NCBI GenBank assembly: GCA_937990205.1
Contig: CALKRO010000081.1
Location: 1 to 5,353, forward strand
From: an uncultured Candidatus Saccharibacteria bacterium
Lineage (GTDB): Bacteria > Patescibacteriota > Saccharimonadia > Saccharimonadales > Saccharimonadaceae
Direction of reading: 5' to 3'
Length of the DNA stretch: 5,353 nucleotides
Shown: positions 1-5,137 of the stretch, one piece after another
How positions within the stretch are numbered: position 1 is the first letter of the stretch
Layout: each line of letters starts with the position of its first letter
Notes under the pieces: generated by a model
Databases searched by the model: none
The model's input: only the letters and a program-made list of their open reading frames with translations
What the model was told of the DNA's origin: nothing
Translations under genes and position numbers: made by a program

Positions 1-98
1 TCGTCGCGTTGCTTTTCTAGAGCTAGACTGTCTTTTTTAAGGACACTAATCTCCTTCTTGATCTTTTCGATTTTCTCAACCTGCTCTTTGCTAATCAT
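1..98 (-). CDS. Partial unknown protein, N-terminal coiled-coil segment
   Basis: The first 32 codons of a minus-strand gene that runs off the left edge. It starts at ATG (98..96) and begins MISKEQVEKIEKIKKEISVL. A good ribosome binding site, AAGGTG (111..106 on the minus strand), lies 7 bases before the start, and an extended -10 lies further upstream. The visible peptide is highly charged (K, E, R, D) with I, L or V at heptad-like spacing, so it should form a long amphipathic helix or coiled coil. No catalytic motif is in view and I do not recognise the family. Many proteins (release factors, tRNA synthetases with helical arms, recombination proteins, phage-shock-type proteins) begin like this. 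The reading frame with its ribosome binding site is well supported; the function is unknown. Confidence 0.75.
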   Translation of the reverse strand, partial: MISKEQVEKIEKIKKEISVLKKDSLALEKQRD

Positions 99-124
99 AA
101 TATGACACCTTGTTAGTTATAAAT

Positions 125-133
125 AATATAGCA
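125..133 (-). promoter_or_regulatory. Extended -10 promoter of the left-edge gene
   Basis: The minus strand reads TGCTATATT (133..125), which is the extended -10 pattern TG-N-TATAWT. It places the transcript start near 118, about 20 bases before the ATG at 98 and just upstream of the AAGGTG ribosome binding site. No convincing -35 hexamer is visible, as often happens with extended -10 promoters. Confidence 0.5.
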
Positions 134-147
134 CGAATAATTTTTTG

Positions 148-156
148 TGGTATAGT
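148..156 (+). promoter_or_regulatory. Extended -10 promoter of the tRNA-Arg gene
   Basis: TGGTATAGT is an extended -10 (TG-N-TATAGT). It ends 13 bases before the first base of the mature tRNA, so the precursor would have a 5' leader of only about 6-7 bases for RNase P to remove. No clear -35 is seen. It lies only 14 bases from the divergent extended -10 of the left-edge gene, so the two promoters share one DNA face and RNA polymerase may compete between them. Confidence 0.5.
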
Positions 157-169
157 TAAAGAGATACTT

Positions 170-246
170 GGCGCCATAGCTCAGCTGGATAGAGCAGGAG
201 ACTTCTAAGCTCAAGGTCATAGGTTCGAACCCTATTGGCGCTACCA
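170..246 (+). tRNA. tRNA-Arg, anticodon UCU, CCA encoded
   Basis: A full cloverleaf can be drawn. Acceptor GGCGCCA (170-176) pairs with TGGCGCT (236-242), with a G-U first pair; then come discriminator A243 and an encoded CCA (244-246). The D stem is GCTC/GAGC (179-182/192-195) with GG in the loop. The T arm is ATAGG-TTCGAAC-CCTAT (219-235). The anticodon loop CTTCTAA (202-208) carries TCT at 204-206, reading AGA/AGG. The D loop has A at position 20, the classic arginine identity base, which agrees with the anticodon. The variable loop is short (AGGTC). The odd part is the anticodon stem: GGAGA (197-201) faces GCTCA (209-213), leaving only three Watson-Crick pairs between a G-A mismatch at 27-43 and an A-G mismatch at 31-39. 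There is no intron. The 3' end overlaps the stop codon of the convergent phosphoesterase gene. Confidence 0.95.
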
Positions 247-1191
247 ATTTTTATAAGTATGTTTGACGTACGGCTTGCGAGCGTACGTTTTTTTATCGGA
301 AATCTCAAGATAAGTTAGGTATGTAGGGTAAAAAACATTGAGCTTTTCGAGAAGACCGAGATGTGCATGGAAAGTAGTGACCGGACCGACCACGATTAAT
401 TTGTCGTCATAAGTTTTTAAAGTGTGACGACAGGCGCCCGAAAAAAATTTCTTGGTGGGAGAAATAATTCCCTTTTGATTACGCCAAAATTCGTCGAGTA
501 CGGGTGGAACGATGCCATTATGCATATGTCCAGATAAAATATAATCAAAAGGCTGCAAAAGAAATTCTATATCTGGGGTCTGGAGATAAGTCGGAGCATG
601 AATGAGAGCGAATTTCAATTTATCGACAGGTGGCTCTGGAAGATTCACTAGGGTTTTCGTAAGATCTTCGAGTTGCGCTTCGGCGTTTTCTGCAAAATTC
701 ACCCCATCCTCGGTGTAATAAGATTTTTTCTGAGTATAACCAAAACAGAAAATATCATTGTCCTGATAGACTTCATCATCGAGCAAAACTAGATTTGGCA
801 CCTCGCGAAGAGATTTAAGGAATTCCTTATCGCGCACGATATGCCAGCCTTTTTTATTTTCAGGAATGCGATAAAAATCGTGATTACCGAGACTGACGAT
901 CATTTTGCGAACCGATGAAATAGCCGTGAGATTTTGCAAGAAGCCAAGAAAACGTTCACGCTCAGCAAGAGAATCTATACATTGCAAAGTATCAATTAAA
1001 TCCCCGGGAATAAAAATATAATCTGGACGGGCAAGCTCAAATTGTTTAATAATAGCGCGAAGTTTAAGATTTTTCACGAGGCGCGAAAAATGAATATCAG
1101 AAATCACCGCAATTTTCAGAGACTTGGATTGACCGGAAAAAAGCGGTGTTTTGCGATAAAGTTTGTAAGTAGTTTCTTGAAAAATTTTCAC
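241..1191 (-). CDS. Calcineurin-like metallophosphoesterase (YkuE/YaeI-type)
   Basis: A 316-residue phosphoesterase of the calcineurin-like superfamily, which uses two metal ions to hydrolyse phosphoester bonds. The metal-binding blocks come in the standard order: SDIH (D32, H34), GDLID (D64, D67), GNHD (102-105), IHAP (H198) and GHMH (H222, H224). Spacing and size resemble the YkuE/YaeI group, which in other bacteria acts at membranes on lipid-linked substrates; the substrate here is unknown. No signal peptide or clear membrane segment is seen, although the hydrophobic stretch before SDIH is the buried first strand. The start is GTG at 1191; the preceding in-frame codons run straight back to the stop of the upstream methyltransferase (9-base gap) and no other start precedes the first motif. 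No clear ribosome binding site is visible, so translation is probably coupled to the upstream gene. The TAG stop overlaps the tRNA-Arg 3' end, and about 17 C-terminal residues after YLEI are antisense to the tRNA terminator and its flank. Confidence 0.93.
   Translation of the reverse strand: MKIFQETTYKLYRKTPLFSGQSKSLKIAVISDIHFSRLVKNLKLRAIIKQFELARPDYIFIPGDLIDTLQCIDSLAERERFLGFLQNLTAISSVRKMIVSLGNHDFYRIPENKKGWHIVRDKEFLKSLREVPNLVLLDDEVYQDNDIFCFGYTQKKSYYTEDGVNFAENAEAQLEDLTKTLVNLPEPPVDKLKFALIHAPTYLQTPDIEFLLQPFDYILSGHMHNGIVPPVLDEFWRNQKGIISPTKKFFSGACRHTLKTYDDKLIVVGPVTTFHAHLGLLEKLNVFYPTYLTYLEISDKKTYARKPYVKHTYKNW
266..294 (+). terminator. Rho-independent terminator of tRNA-Arg
   Basis: ACGTACG (266-272) pairs with CGTACGT (282-288); after a bulged G273 the stem continues with CT/AG around a TGCG loop. 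A run of seven T (288-294) follows on the plus strand. It starts 20 bases after the CCA end. The minus strand has no T-run on the other side, so it acts for the tRNA transcript only. The whole element lies inside the last codons (about residues 300-309) of the opposing phosphoesterase gene. Confidence 0.85.
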
Positions 1192-1200
1192 TCGAAAGAA

Positions 1201-2061
1201 TTATTTAGTTTTAATTAAGCGGTAGTAAATACTTGGCGCAAAACGCACAGAAGCGAGTGGACCCTGAACGGCTTTTTCGAGCTTAATGAGAGCCTTGGTC
1301 CCGAAGATTTTCTTCATAGTACGGCTGCGGAAATTCGAAACCGAAAGTACATCCATGATTTCAAAACCAGTTTTCTTAAAGAGATCCTCGACATAGGCTG
1401 GGTGATAATTATAAAAACCGTCCTTATCAATTTCCTTCAAGTTCGATGGTTGCTTGTCGAATGGATTAACCGAGGAGCGCTTGAACCAGTAGCGGAACAT
1501 CTTTGGCAGAGTACGCTTATTAGCGACTTCAATCACTGCCACACCACCTGGTTCGAGAATGCGGTTAAGTTCACGAAGGACCTGTTCGAGATTTTCGAAG
1601 TGATGGGTAGCACGGACCATGAGTAGAGCGGAAAATTCACCATCGGAAAATGGAGTCTTGTAGATATCACCTTGAACAGTATGAAGTTTGTCGCCAAATT
1701 CTTCCCTGGCCTGCTCGAGGTTGAGCTTGGAATAATCAAACAAAGTAGCACGCTTGGCACGTGGCAAATATTCATTAGCTAAACGACCGTAGCCACCACA
1801 AATATCGACGAAATTATCCATATTTTTCGGTAGTAAACGGCGGATCGCAGTGCGGTCGGCAAGATCCTCATACTCACGCCCAGAATCTTCCCAGAAAACT
1901 TTCTTGTAATTATAGCCATTATAATCAGAAATGACCTTGTGATCAGACTTGGTATTCTTGGTGTTGGCAGAAGCATCCTTGGTGGTAGCAGATTTTTTCA
2001 TAGAATTAGTATCCTTGGTAGATTTTGCAGTCTTTGCAGTCTTGTTTGATGTCTTATTCAT
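1201..2061 (-). CDS. Class I SAM-dependent methyltransferase with disordered N-terminal tail
   Basis: A 286-residue protein with a Methyltransf_11-like Rossmann fold. The SAM-binding motif I is VDICGGYG (85-92). The acidic residue that ends strand 2 and binds the ribose is D109 in LFDYS. GDIY (D132) contacts the adenine region, and VRATHHFENL (149-158) followed by ELNRILEPGG (164-173) is the usual motif IV to post-motif stretch. Residues 1-41 are low complexity (K, T, S, A, N, D), predicted disordered and basic, and could bind nucleic acid or anionic envelope polymers; that is inference. The C-terminal part (about 185-286) is basic and aromatic and probably holds the substrate site. The substrate is not identifiable. 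The ATG at 2061 has AGGA only 3 bases upstream. A second ATG at codon 21 (2001) has AAGGA 10 bases upstream, so a form without most of the tail is possible. It lies between murJ and the phosphoesterase in one apparent operon. Confidence 0.9.
   Translation of the reverse strand: MNKTSNKTAKTAKSTKDTNSMKKSATTKDASANTKNTKSDHKVISDYNGYNYKKVFWEDSGREYEDLADRTAIRRLLPKNMDNFVDICGGYGRLANEYLPRAKRATLFDYSKLNLEQAREEFGDKLHTVQGDIYKTPFSDGEFSALLMVRATHHFENLEQVLRELNRILEPGGVAVIEVANKRTLPKMFRYWFKRSSVNPFDKQPSNLKEIDKDGFYNYHPAYVEDLFKKTGFEIMDVLSVSNFRSRTMKKIFGTKALIKLEKAVQGPLASVRFAPSIYYRLIKTK
2024..2041. repeat. 9-base tandem repeat in the methyltransferase tail
   Basis: TTTGCAGTC occurs twice in direct succession (2024-2032, 2033-2041). 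On the coding strand it encodes the KTAKTAK part of the tail. A looser repeat lies nearby: TCCTTGGT at about 2012-2019 and again near 1977-1984. The tail may therefore have grown by short tandem duplication and could vary in length between strains. Confidence 0.7.
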
Positions 2062-2081
2062 AGTTCCTATTTTACCATTTA

Positions 2082-3785
2082 TTATTTATCTTGTTTCTGA
2101 TTTTGAGCTGAATTTTCTGATTCACCTTCCGACTCGCTCGACCTCTCAGGTTTTGGCAATATTTTAACATTCTTAAAAATCAGACTGCTCACTTTTTCGA
2201 AAATTGGTACCACTTCCGAAAGATTAAACAGGAAACTCGATATTAAATAAACCAGGCCAGCAAAAACGGAAATCAAAATAAATTTCGGAATGGTGCTGAT
2301 GATTGAATTGTCGGTACTGCGCAATGGGAAAAGTTTGGTCATAAAATAGGCAGCAATAGCAGTGAAAAAACTAGCGATCATCATGCGGAAAATTGCTAGC
2401 CAAAAAGTCTTATCGAGTAATTGAAATTTAGACCGAGTATTCAGAATGGTGAGGAGAATAATGATTTCAGCTAAAGCGCCGATAGATTGTGCCCAGCCCA
2501 GGCCGTCCGGACCAAAACCGGTAATGGCAAAAATAACCGAAAGCGCCATAGTGAAACCAACGGCAAAAATACTGACCACGAACGGAGTTTTGGTATCCTG
2601 CCTGGCATAAAAACCACGCGAAGCGATATGAAAAATTGACTGAGCAAAAATAGCCACAACCAGTGAACCAAGCACGCTTGCGATTACTGGATTACCACTA
2701 TTTTTAATGAAACTAACGATGTAGCCGCGAGCAAAAAAAGCAATCACCGAGACTGGTAAAGAAATCCAGATGATCATCCGTAGTGCATGGCGGAAAGTGC
2801 CGTTAAATTCGGAGGAATCTTCATTGACTTGCTCGGTTAATTTCGGGAAGAAGGCCGTAGAAATCGCGACACCGATAAGATTAACTGGCATTTGATGAAG
2901 GCTATTAGCCTGCTGGAAGGCACGCAGAGTGCCGGTGCCCATGCGAGAAGAAAGATTGGTGGCGAGAATGGAATAAACATAATCAATTCCCTGGTCGAGC
3001 GAGCGAGCTGGAAGTAATTTTAAGACCGAGCGGAAGCCGTGATTTTTCCAATAGATTTTGAATTGATAATCAAAACCGAGACCGAAGAGACCGATGAGAC
3101 TAATAAAGATTTGCAATAAGGCACCGAAGACCACACCGAGTGCCACACCCATGATGCCACCTTCGAAAATTTGTATACCGAAGAGATTGATGCCATTAGT
3201 AAAAACCGTAATACCGATGAGAATACCAATGTTATAGAGAGCTGGCGCGAGTGAGTAAAAAACAAAACGACCAACTGCTTGCTGAACAGAATTAAGTACC
3301 GTGGCAATGCTGAACAGAAATGGATTAATTGCGATCACGCGGGTCATATTGATGGCGAGAATAGTGCCGGATTCATCGAGACCCGGACCGACGATGTAGC
3401 GAATCAGAGGATCCGCGAAAATCATAATAAAAATACTGGCAATAAAAGTCACTAGTGCCATAAGATTCAAAGTGGAGGTGGAAAGCTCCCAGGCAGATTT
3501 TTTATTACCAGAAGAAAGACGCTGATTAAAGACTGAAACAAAGCTGACGGCTAGAGCGCCAGAAGTGAGAATAAAAAACATAAAATCTGGAATGGTGAAG
3601 GCAGCAGTATAGGCATCCACACCAGTCGGATAAGTGTCAAGATAATAAGAGTTAAGCAAGCGGTCGCGGAAGATGCCGAGCAGCGCGGAAATCAAAGTGG
3701 AAACACTCAATAAAATAGCAGCATATTTGATACTGAGTTTACTATTCGCCATAGCGACGACGGAGCGAAATTGAATTTTTTTCAT
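2082..3785 (-). CDS. murJ: MurJ/MviN-family lipid II flippase, divergent
   Basis: A 567-residue polytopic membrane protein of the MurJ/MviN branch of the MOP superfamily, which moves the peptidoglycan precursor lipid II across the cytoplasmic membrane. Family marks in order are LLGIFRDRLL (35-44), VDAYTAAFTIPD (56-67), SGALAVSFVSVFN (75-87), MPVNLIGVAISTAFFP (299-314) and RGFYARQDTKTP (390-401). The hydrophobic segments fit about 14 helices, as expected. Aligned by eye to E. coli MurJ, Arg24 (R40) and Asp39 (D57) are kept, but Arg18, Arg52, Glu57 and Arg270 correspond to A34, F70, S75 and S295. A hydrophilic Ser/Glu-rich tail (541-567) follows the last helix. I took the ATG at 3785 because a TATAAT ends 9 bases before it, which suggests a leaderless transcript; M12 (ATG 3752) has no ribosome binding site. 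It heads a three-gene run with the methyltransferase (20-base gap) and phosphoesterase. Family is confident; lipid II as substrate is inferred. Confidence 0.93.
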   Translation of the reverse strand: MKKIQFRSVVAMANSKLSIKYAAILLSVSTLISALLGIFRDRLLNSYYLDTYPTGVDAYTAAFTIPDFMFFILTSGALAVSFVSVFNQRLSSGNKKSAWELSTSTLNLMALVTFIASIFIMIFADPLIRYIVGPGLDESGTILAINMTRVIAINPFLFSIATVLNSVQQAVGRFVFYSLAPALYNIGILIGITVFTNGINLFGIQIFEGGIMGVALGVVFGALLQIFISLIGLFGLGFDYQFKIYWKNHGFRSVLKLLPARSLDQGIDYVYSILATNLSSRMGTGTLRAFQQANSLHQMPVNLIGVAISTAFFPKLTEQVNEDSSEFNGTFRHALRMIIWISLPVSVIAFFARGYIVSFIKNSGNPVIASVLGSLVVAIFAQSIFHIASRGFYARQDTKTPFVVSIFAVGFTMALSVIFAITGFGPDGLGWAQSIGALAEIIILLTILNTRSKFQLLDKTFWLAIFRMMIASFFTAIAAYFMTKLFPLRSTDNSIISTIPKFILISVFAGLVYLISSFLFNLSEVVPIFEKVSSLIFKNVKILPKPERSSESEGESENSAQNQKQDK

Positions 3786-3794
3786 CTATAAATA

Positions 3795-3800
3795 ATTATA
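3795..3800 (-). promoter_or_regulatory. Consensus -10 (TATAAT) of the murJ operon, leaderless
   Basis: A perfect TATAAT lies on the minus strand at 3800..3795, and only 9 bases separate it from the murJ ATG (3785). Transcription would begin within about 0-3 bases of the start codon, and no Shine-Dalgarno sequence is present. The -35 region (about 3818-3824) is a poor match. It sits directly downstream of the terminator of the HD gene, so murJ has its own promoter. Confidence 0.6.
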
Positions 3801-3832
3801 TCGTATTTATGCTAAAAATGACGGGCGAAGAT

Positions 3833-3858
3833 AAAAAAATAGCACCGAGAGATGCTAT
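3833..3858 (-). terminator. Rho-independent terminator of the HD-domain gene
   Basis: On the minus strand ATAGCA (3858..3853) pairs with TGCTAT (3844..3839) around an 8-base loop, followed by a run of seven T (3839..3833). It lies about 70 bases after the HD-gene stop and ends about 30 bases before the murJ -10. The 6-base-pair stem is short. On the plus strand only ATTTTATT follows, so it points to the minus strand. Confidence 0.65.
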
Positions 3859-3901
3859 ATTTTATTACTGGACTCGGTGTTATGAACTTTTTTACAACAC
3901 C
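3839..3901 (-). promoter_or_regulatory. Overlapping alternative hairpins, attenuator-like
   Basis: Three hairpins share strands on the minus-strand transcript. GGTGTT (3901..3896) pairs with AACACC (3881..3876). ACACCGAG (3880..3873) can instead pair with CTCGGTG (3849..3843), about 7-9 pairs. CTCGGTG in turn overlaps by two bases the 3' arm of the terminator stem (3844..3839). Forming the first hairpin would free the terminator; forming the second would compete with it. This is the layout of a transcription attenuator between the HD gene and murJ, but no ligand-binding core is recognisable and function is inference. Confidence 0.35.
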
Positions 3902-3926
3902 CTAATGGTAAATATTCGCGACCTAT

Positions 3927-4445
3927 CTAGGCGGTATGACGGTAAGATTTAGCGGTTTCGCGTTCAGCCATTTTATTGATACGGCGATAACGTTTGGAGA
4001 GACGTAAACTGAAGAATTCCGTAACGGCACAGATTTTATCTGCAATTGTCACCACCCAAGCCTCACGAGATTTTGGCAAAACCTTGCCGAGTGGGAACAT
4101 GTGAGACTCGATGATATTCTCTTCTTTAGCATTAATATCGAAGTCGCGCTTAGCGTTCGAGGCGGCAATAATTGGATGAATATAAGCATGGCCTTTTGGC
4201 ATATCACCGATATTGTGCCAATCGTAAAGGAAATAATCGTGCAAAAGTGCACCTTTGACGAGAGATTTGTAAGAAAATTTCATCGGGAAAAAGCGGGCAA
4301 TTTTCACGCTCATAATAGCGACGTGAACGGAATGATCATAGGTCGTAAAACATCCATGCTGAAAAAAAGTGCGTTCGATTTGCATATTTTCCGATTCAAG
4401 AATTTTGCGACCATATCTATTGACTAGACGGTTTGTTTTACTCAT
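3927..4445 (-). CDS. HD-domain phosphohydrolase
   Basis: A 172-residue soluble protein of the HD superfamily of metal-dependent phosphohydrolases. The pattern H...HD...H...D is complete: H38 in TYDHSVHVA, HD at 69-70 in ALLHDYFLYDWH, H86 and H90 in GHAYIHP, H115 in IESHMFPL and D136 in IADKICA. The stretches LLHDYFLYDW and SHMFPL resemble a small stand-alone HD family I know from Firmicutes, usually annotated only as HD domain protein; the substrate (nucleotide or phosphoester) is not known. The N-terminal helix (1-28) and a basic C-terminal tail (148-172, KRYRR) flank the domain. The ATG at 4445 is preceded by an extended -10 ending only 7 bases upstream and has no ribosome binding site, so the mRNA is probably leaderless. 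It is transcribed divergently from the DUF1883 gene and followed by its own terminator before murJ. Confidence 0.9.
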   Translation of the reverse strand: MSKTNRLVNRYGRKILESENMQIERTFFQHGCFTTYDHSVHVAIMSVKIARFFPMKFSYKSLVKGALLHDYFLYDWHNIGDMPKGHAYIHPIIAASNAKRDFDINAKEENIIESHMFPLGKVLPKSREAWVVTIADKICAVTEFFSLRLSKRYRRINKMAERETAKSYRHTA

Positions 4446-4452
4446 TTAGGTT

Positions 4453-4481
4453 ATTTTACCATAAATTGGATGATTTTGAAA
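4453..4481 (-). promoter_or_regulatory. Extended -10 promoter of the HD gene, leaderless
   Basis: The minus strand reads TGGTAAAAT (4461..4453), an extended -10. With a 17-base spacer the -35 position is TTTCAA (4481..4476), a weak 3/6 match. Seven bases separate the -10 from the ATG at 4445, so the predicted start of transcription coincides with the A of the start codon. Confidence 0.6.
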
Positions 4482-4486
4482 GCGTT

Positions 4487-4515
4487 TTGGTATATTTTAT
4501 TTTTTATGTTATAAT
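4487..4515 (+). promoter_or_regulatory. Strong sigma-70 promoter of the DUF1883 gene
   Basis: The -35 is TTGGTA (4487-4492, 4/6), the spacer is exactly 17 bases, and the -10 is a perfect TATAAT (4510-4515) with an extended TG at 4507-4508. Transcription should start near 4522, which is the first base of the first leader hairpin. It is the best promoter in the window. Its -35 lies 5 bases from the -35 position of the divergent HD promoter. Confidence 0.75.
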
Positions 4516-4521
4516 AAAGAT

Positions 4522-4574
4522 ATCAGAGTATTTTAGAATACTCATGATTTTTGTTTTGTTATTTAAAACAAAAA
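4522..4574 (+). promoter_or_regulatory. Tandem leader hairpins upstream of the DUF1883 gene
   Basis: Two hairpins follow one another from the predicted transcript start. The first pairs ATCA-GAGTATT (4522-4532) with AATACTC-TGAT (4537-4548, A4544 bulged) around loop TTAG, and runs into TTTTTGTTTT, so it looks like an early terminator. The second uses that same T-run as its left arm: TTTTTGTTTT (4548-4557) is a perfect 10-base complement of AAAACAAAAA (4565-4574) with a 7-base loop. Forming the second hairpin hides the U-tract of the first, which could decide between termination and read-through, or the pair may simply protect the mRNA end. Confidence 0.55.
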
Positions 4575-4624
4575 GTTCCTTACCAAAAGGTTTATTTATT
4601 GCGATTATGAAAGGGGGTGTATGA
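4544..4624 (+). CDS. Possible 26-codon leader ORF
   Basis: An ATG at 4544, inside the 3' arm of the first leader hairpin, opens a frame of 26 codons ending at TGA 4622-4624, one base before the TTG start of the DUF1883 gene. The peptide is short, hydrophobic at the front (MIFVLLF) and basic later (KTK, LPKG). It has no visible ribosome binding site. If translated it could couple with the downstream start or control the hairpins; it could equally be chance in AT-rich leader sequence. Confidence 0.2.
   Translation: MIFVLLFKTKSSLPKGLFIAIMKGGV
4611..4617 (+). promoter_or_regulatory. Ribosome binding site that selects TTG 4626
   Basis: AAGGGGG (4611-4617) is the strongest purine-rich site in the window. 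It overlaps the GTG at 4617, which therefore cannot use it, but lies 8 bases before the in-frame TTG at 4626. An out-of-frame ATG at 4621 is only 3 bases away and opens just nine codons. Confidence 0.7.
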
Positions 4625-4625
4625 A

Positions 4626-5117
4626 TTGGATTTCGTACATTATGATTTAGGTTTTCTTGAAGAAGGCACAAGGGTTGCCGTTTCTCTTGACACAGCTGCA
4701 AATGTGTGCGTCCTAGATACTGCCAACTATATGTCGTATGAAAGCGGCTATTCATTTCAATACCTAGGTGGGTATGTCACTCATAGTCCATACTATGCCA
4801 CTATCCCGAAATATGGACATTGGCATGTCGCCATTGATTTGGGTGGATATGGAGGGTATATCGGTTCGAGTGTTAAGATCATACCGCCAGAAAAAACTGA
4901 GGTCGGACTTACTTTTATGGGTTATCCAGCTATGAAATATCCCAATAAAAAGAAGCCACATCAATTTACCGACTACTTGTTCGGTGGAGTCAACGGAGTG
5001 CCAGATGGGCCTGGACACGGCCATGCGATCATTCAGAATTTAACTGGAAATATCGTTATGCTGAGAGAACCAAATACTGACGAGCCAGTCATATGGGATA
5101 AAAGTATATGTCCATAA
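4626..5117 (+). CDS. DUF1883-domain protein with C-terminal GPGHGH region
   Basis: A 163-residue soluble protein. Residues 2-87 match the DUF1883 family: VHYDLGFLEEG at the N-terminus, LDTAANVCVLDTANY (21-35), YLGGYV (46-51), SPYYATIP (54-61), the hallmark GHWHVAIDLGG (64-74), then SSVKIIP (81-87). The fold is a small beta-rich domain of unknown function; I recall related domains in bacterial proteins with TIR domains, but no TIR is present here. Residues 95-163 form a second region with a DGPGHGHAII motif (127-136) and a charged end, which I do not recognise. No signal peptide or membrane segment. I chose TTG 4626 over GTG 4617 because the ribosome binding site spacing fits and the family normally begins right before the YDLG motif. 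It is monocistronic with its own promoter, long structured leader and terminator, and is divergent from the HD gene, which suggests a self-contained unit, possibly acquired. Confidence 0.88.
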   Translation: MDFVHYDLGFLEEGTRVAVSLDTAANVCVLDTANYMSYESGYSFQYLGGYVTHSPYYATIPKYGHWHVAIDLGGYGGYIGSSVKIIPPEKTEVGLTFMGYPAMKYPNKKKPHQFTDYLFGGVNGVPDGPGHGHAIIQNLTGNIVMLREPNTDEPVIWDKSICP

Positions 5118-5137
5118 TTCTTGAAAACCGCTTCATT

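Noticed and set aside
170..246. tRNA-Arg as the attachment site of an integrated element
   Set aside because: I saw no second copy of the tRNA 3' end and no integrase in the window; the adjacent genes look like core genome.
1402..2167. Several 65-80 codon frames on both strands across the methyltransferase gene
   Set aside because: They are shadows of the methyltransferase and flippase frames; their peptides lack coherent motifs and the real frames carry conserved family motifs.
3858..3926. Stop-free continuation of the HD gene frame past its TAG stop, suggesting readthrough
   Set aside because: About 24 open codons is common by chance, the peptide shows no conservation signal I can see, and the region is better explained as a structured 3' end.
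4433..4624. A 63-codon plus-strand frame across the HD-gene start and the DUF1883 leader
   Set aside because: Its front half lies upstream of the predicted transcript start and in promoter DNA, it has no ribosome binding site, and its F/I/L/Y-rich peptide is what AT-rich noncoding DNA gives. Only its last 26 codons are kept, as a low-confidence leader ORF.
4617..4625. GTG 4617 as start of the DUF1883 gene
   Set aside because: It overlaps the AAGGGGG ribosome binding site and adds residues outside the family's usual N-terminus; TTG 4626 fits both spacing and alignment.
4764..5024. An 86-codon minus-strand frame inside the DUF1883 gene
   Set aside because: It is antisense to a clear family match on the plus strand, with no ribosome binding site or recognisable motif.
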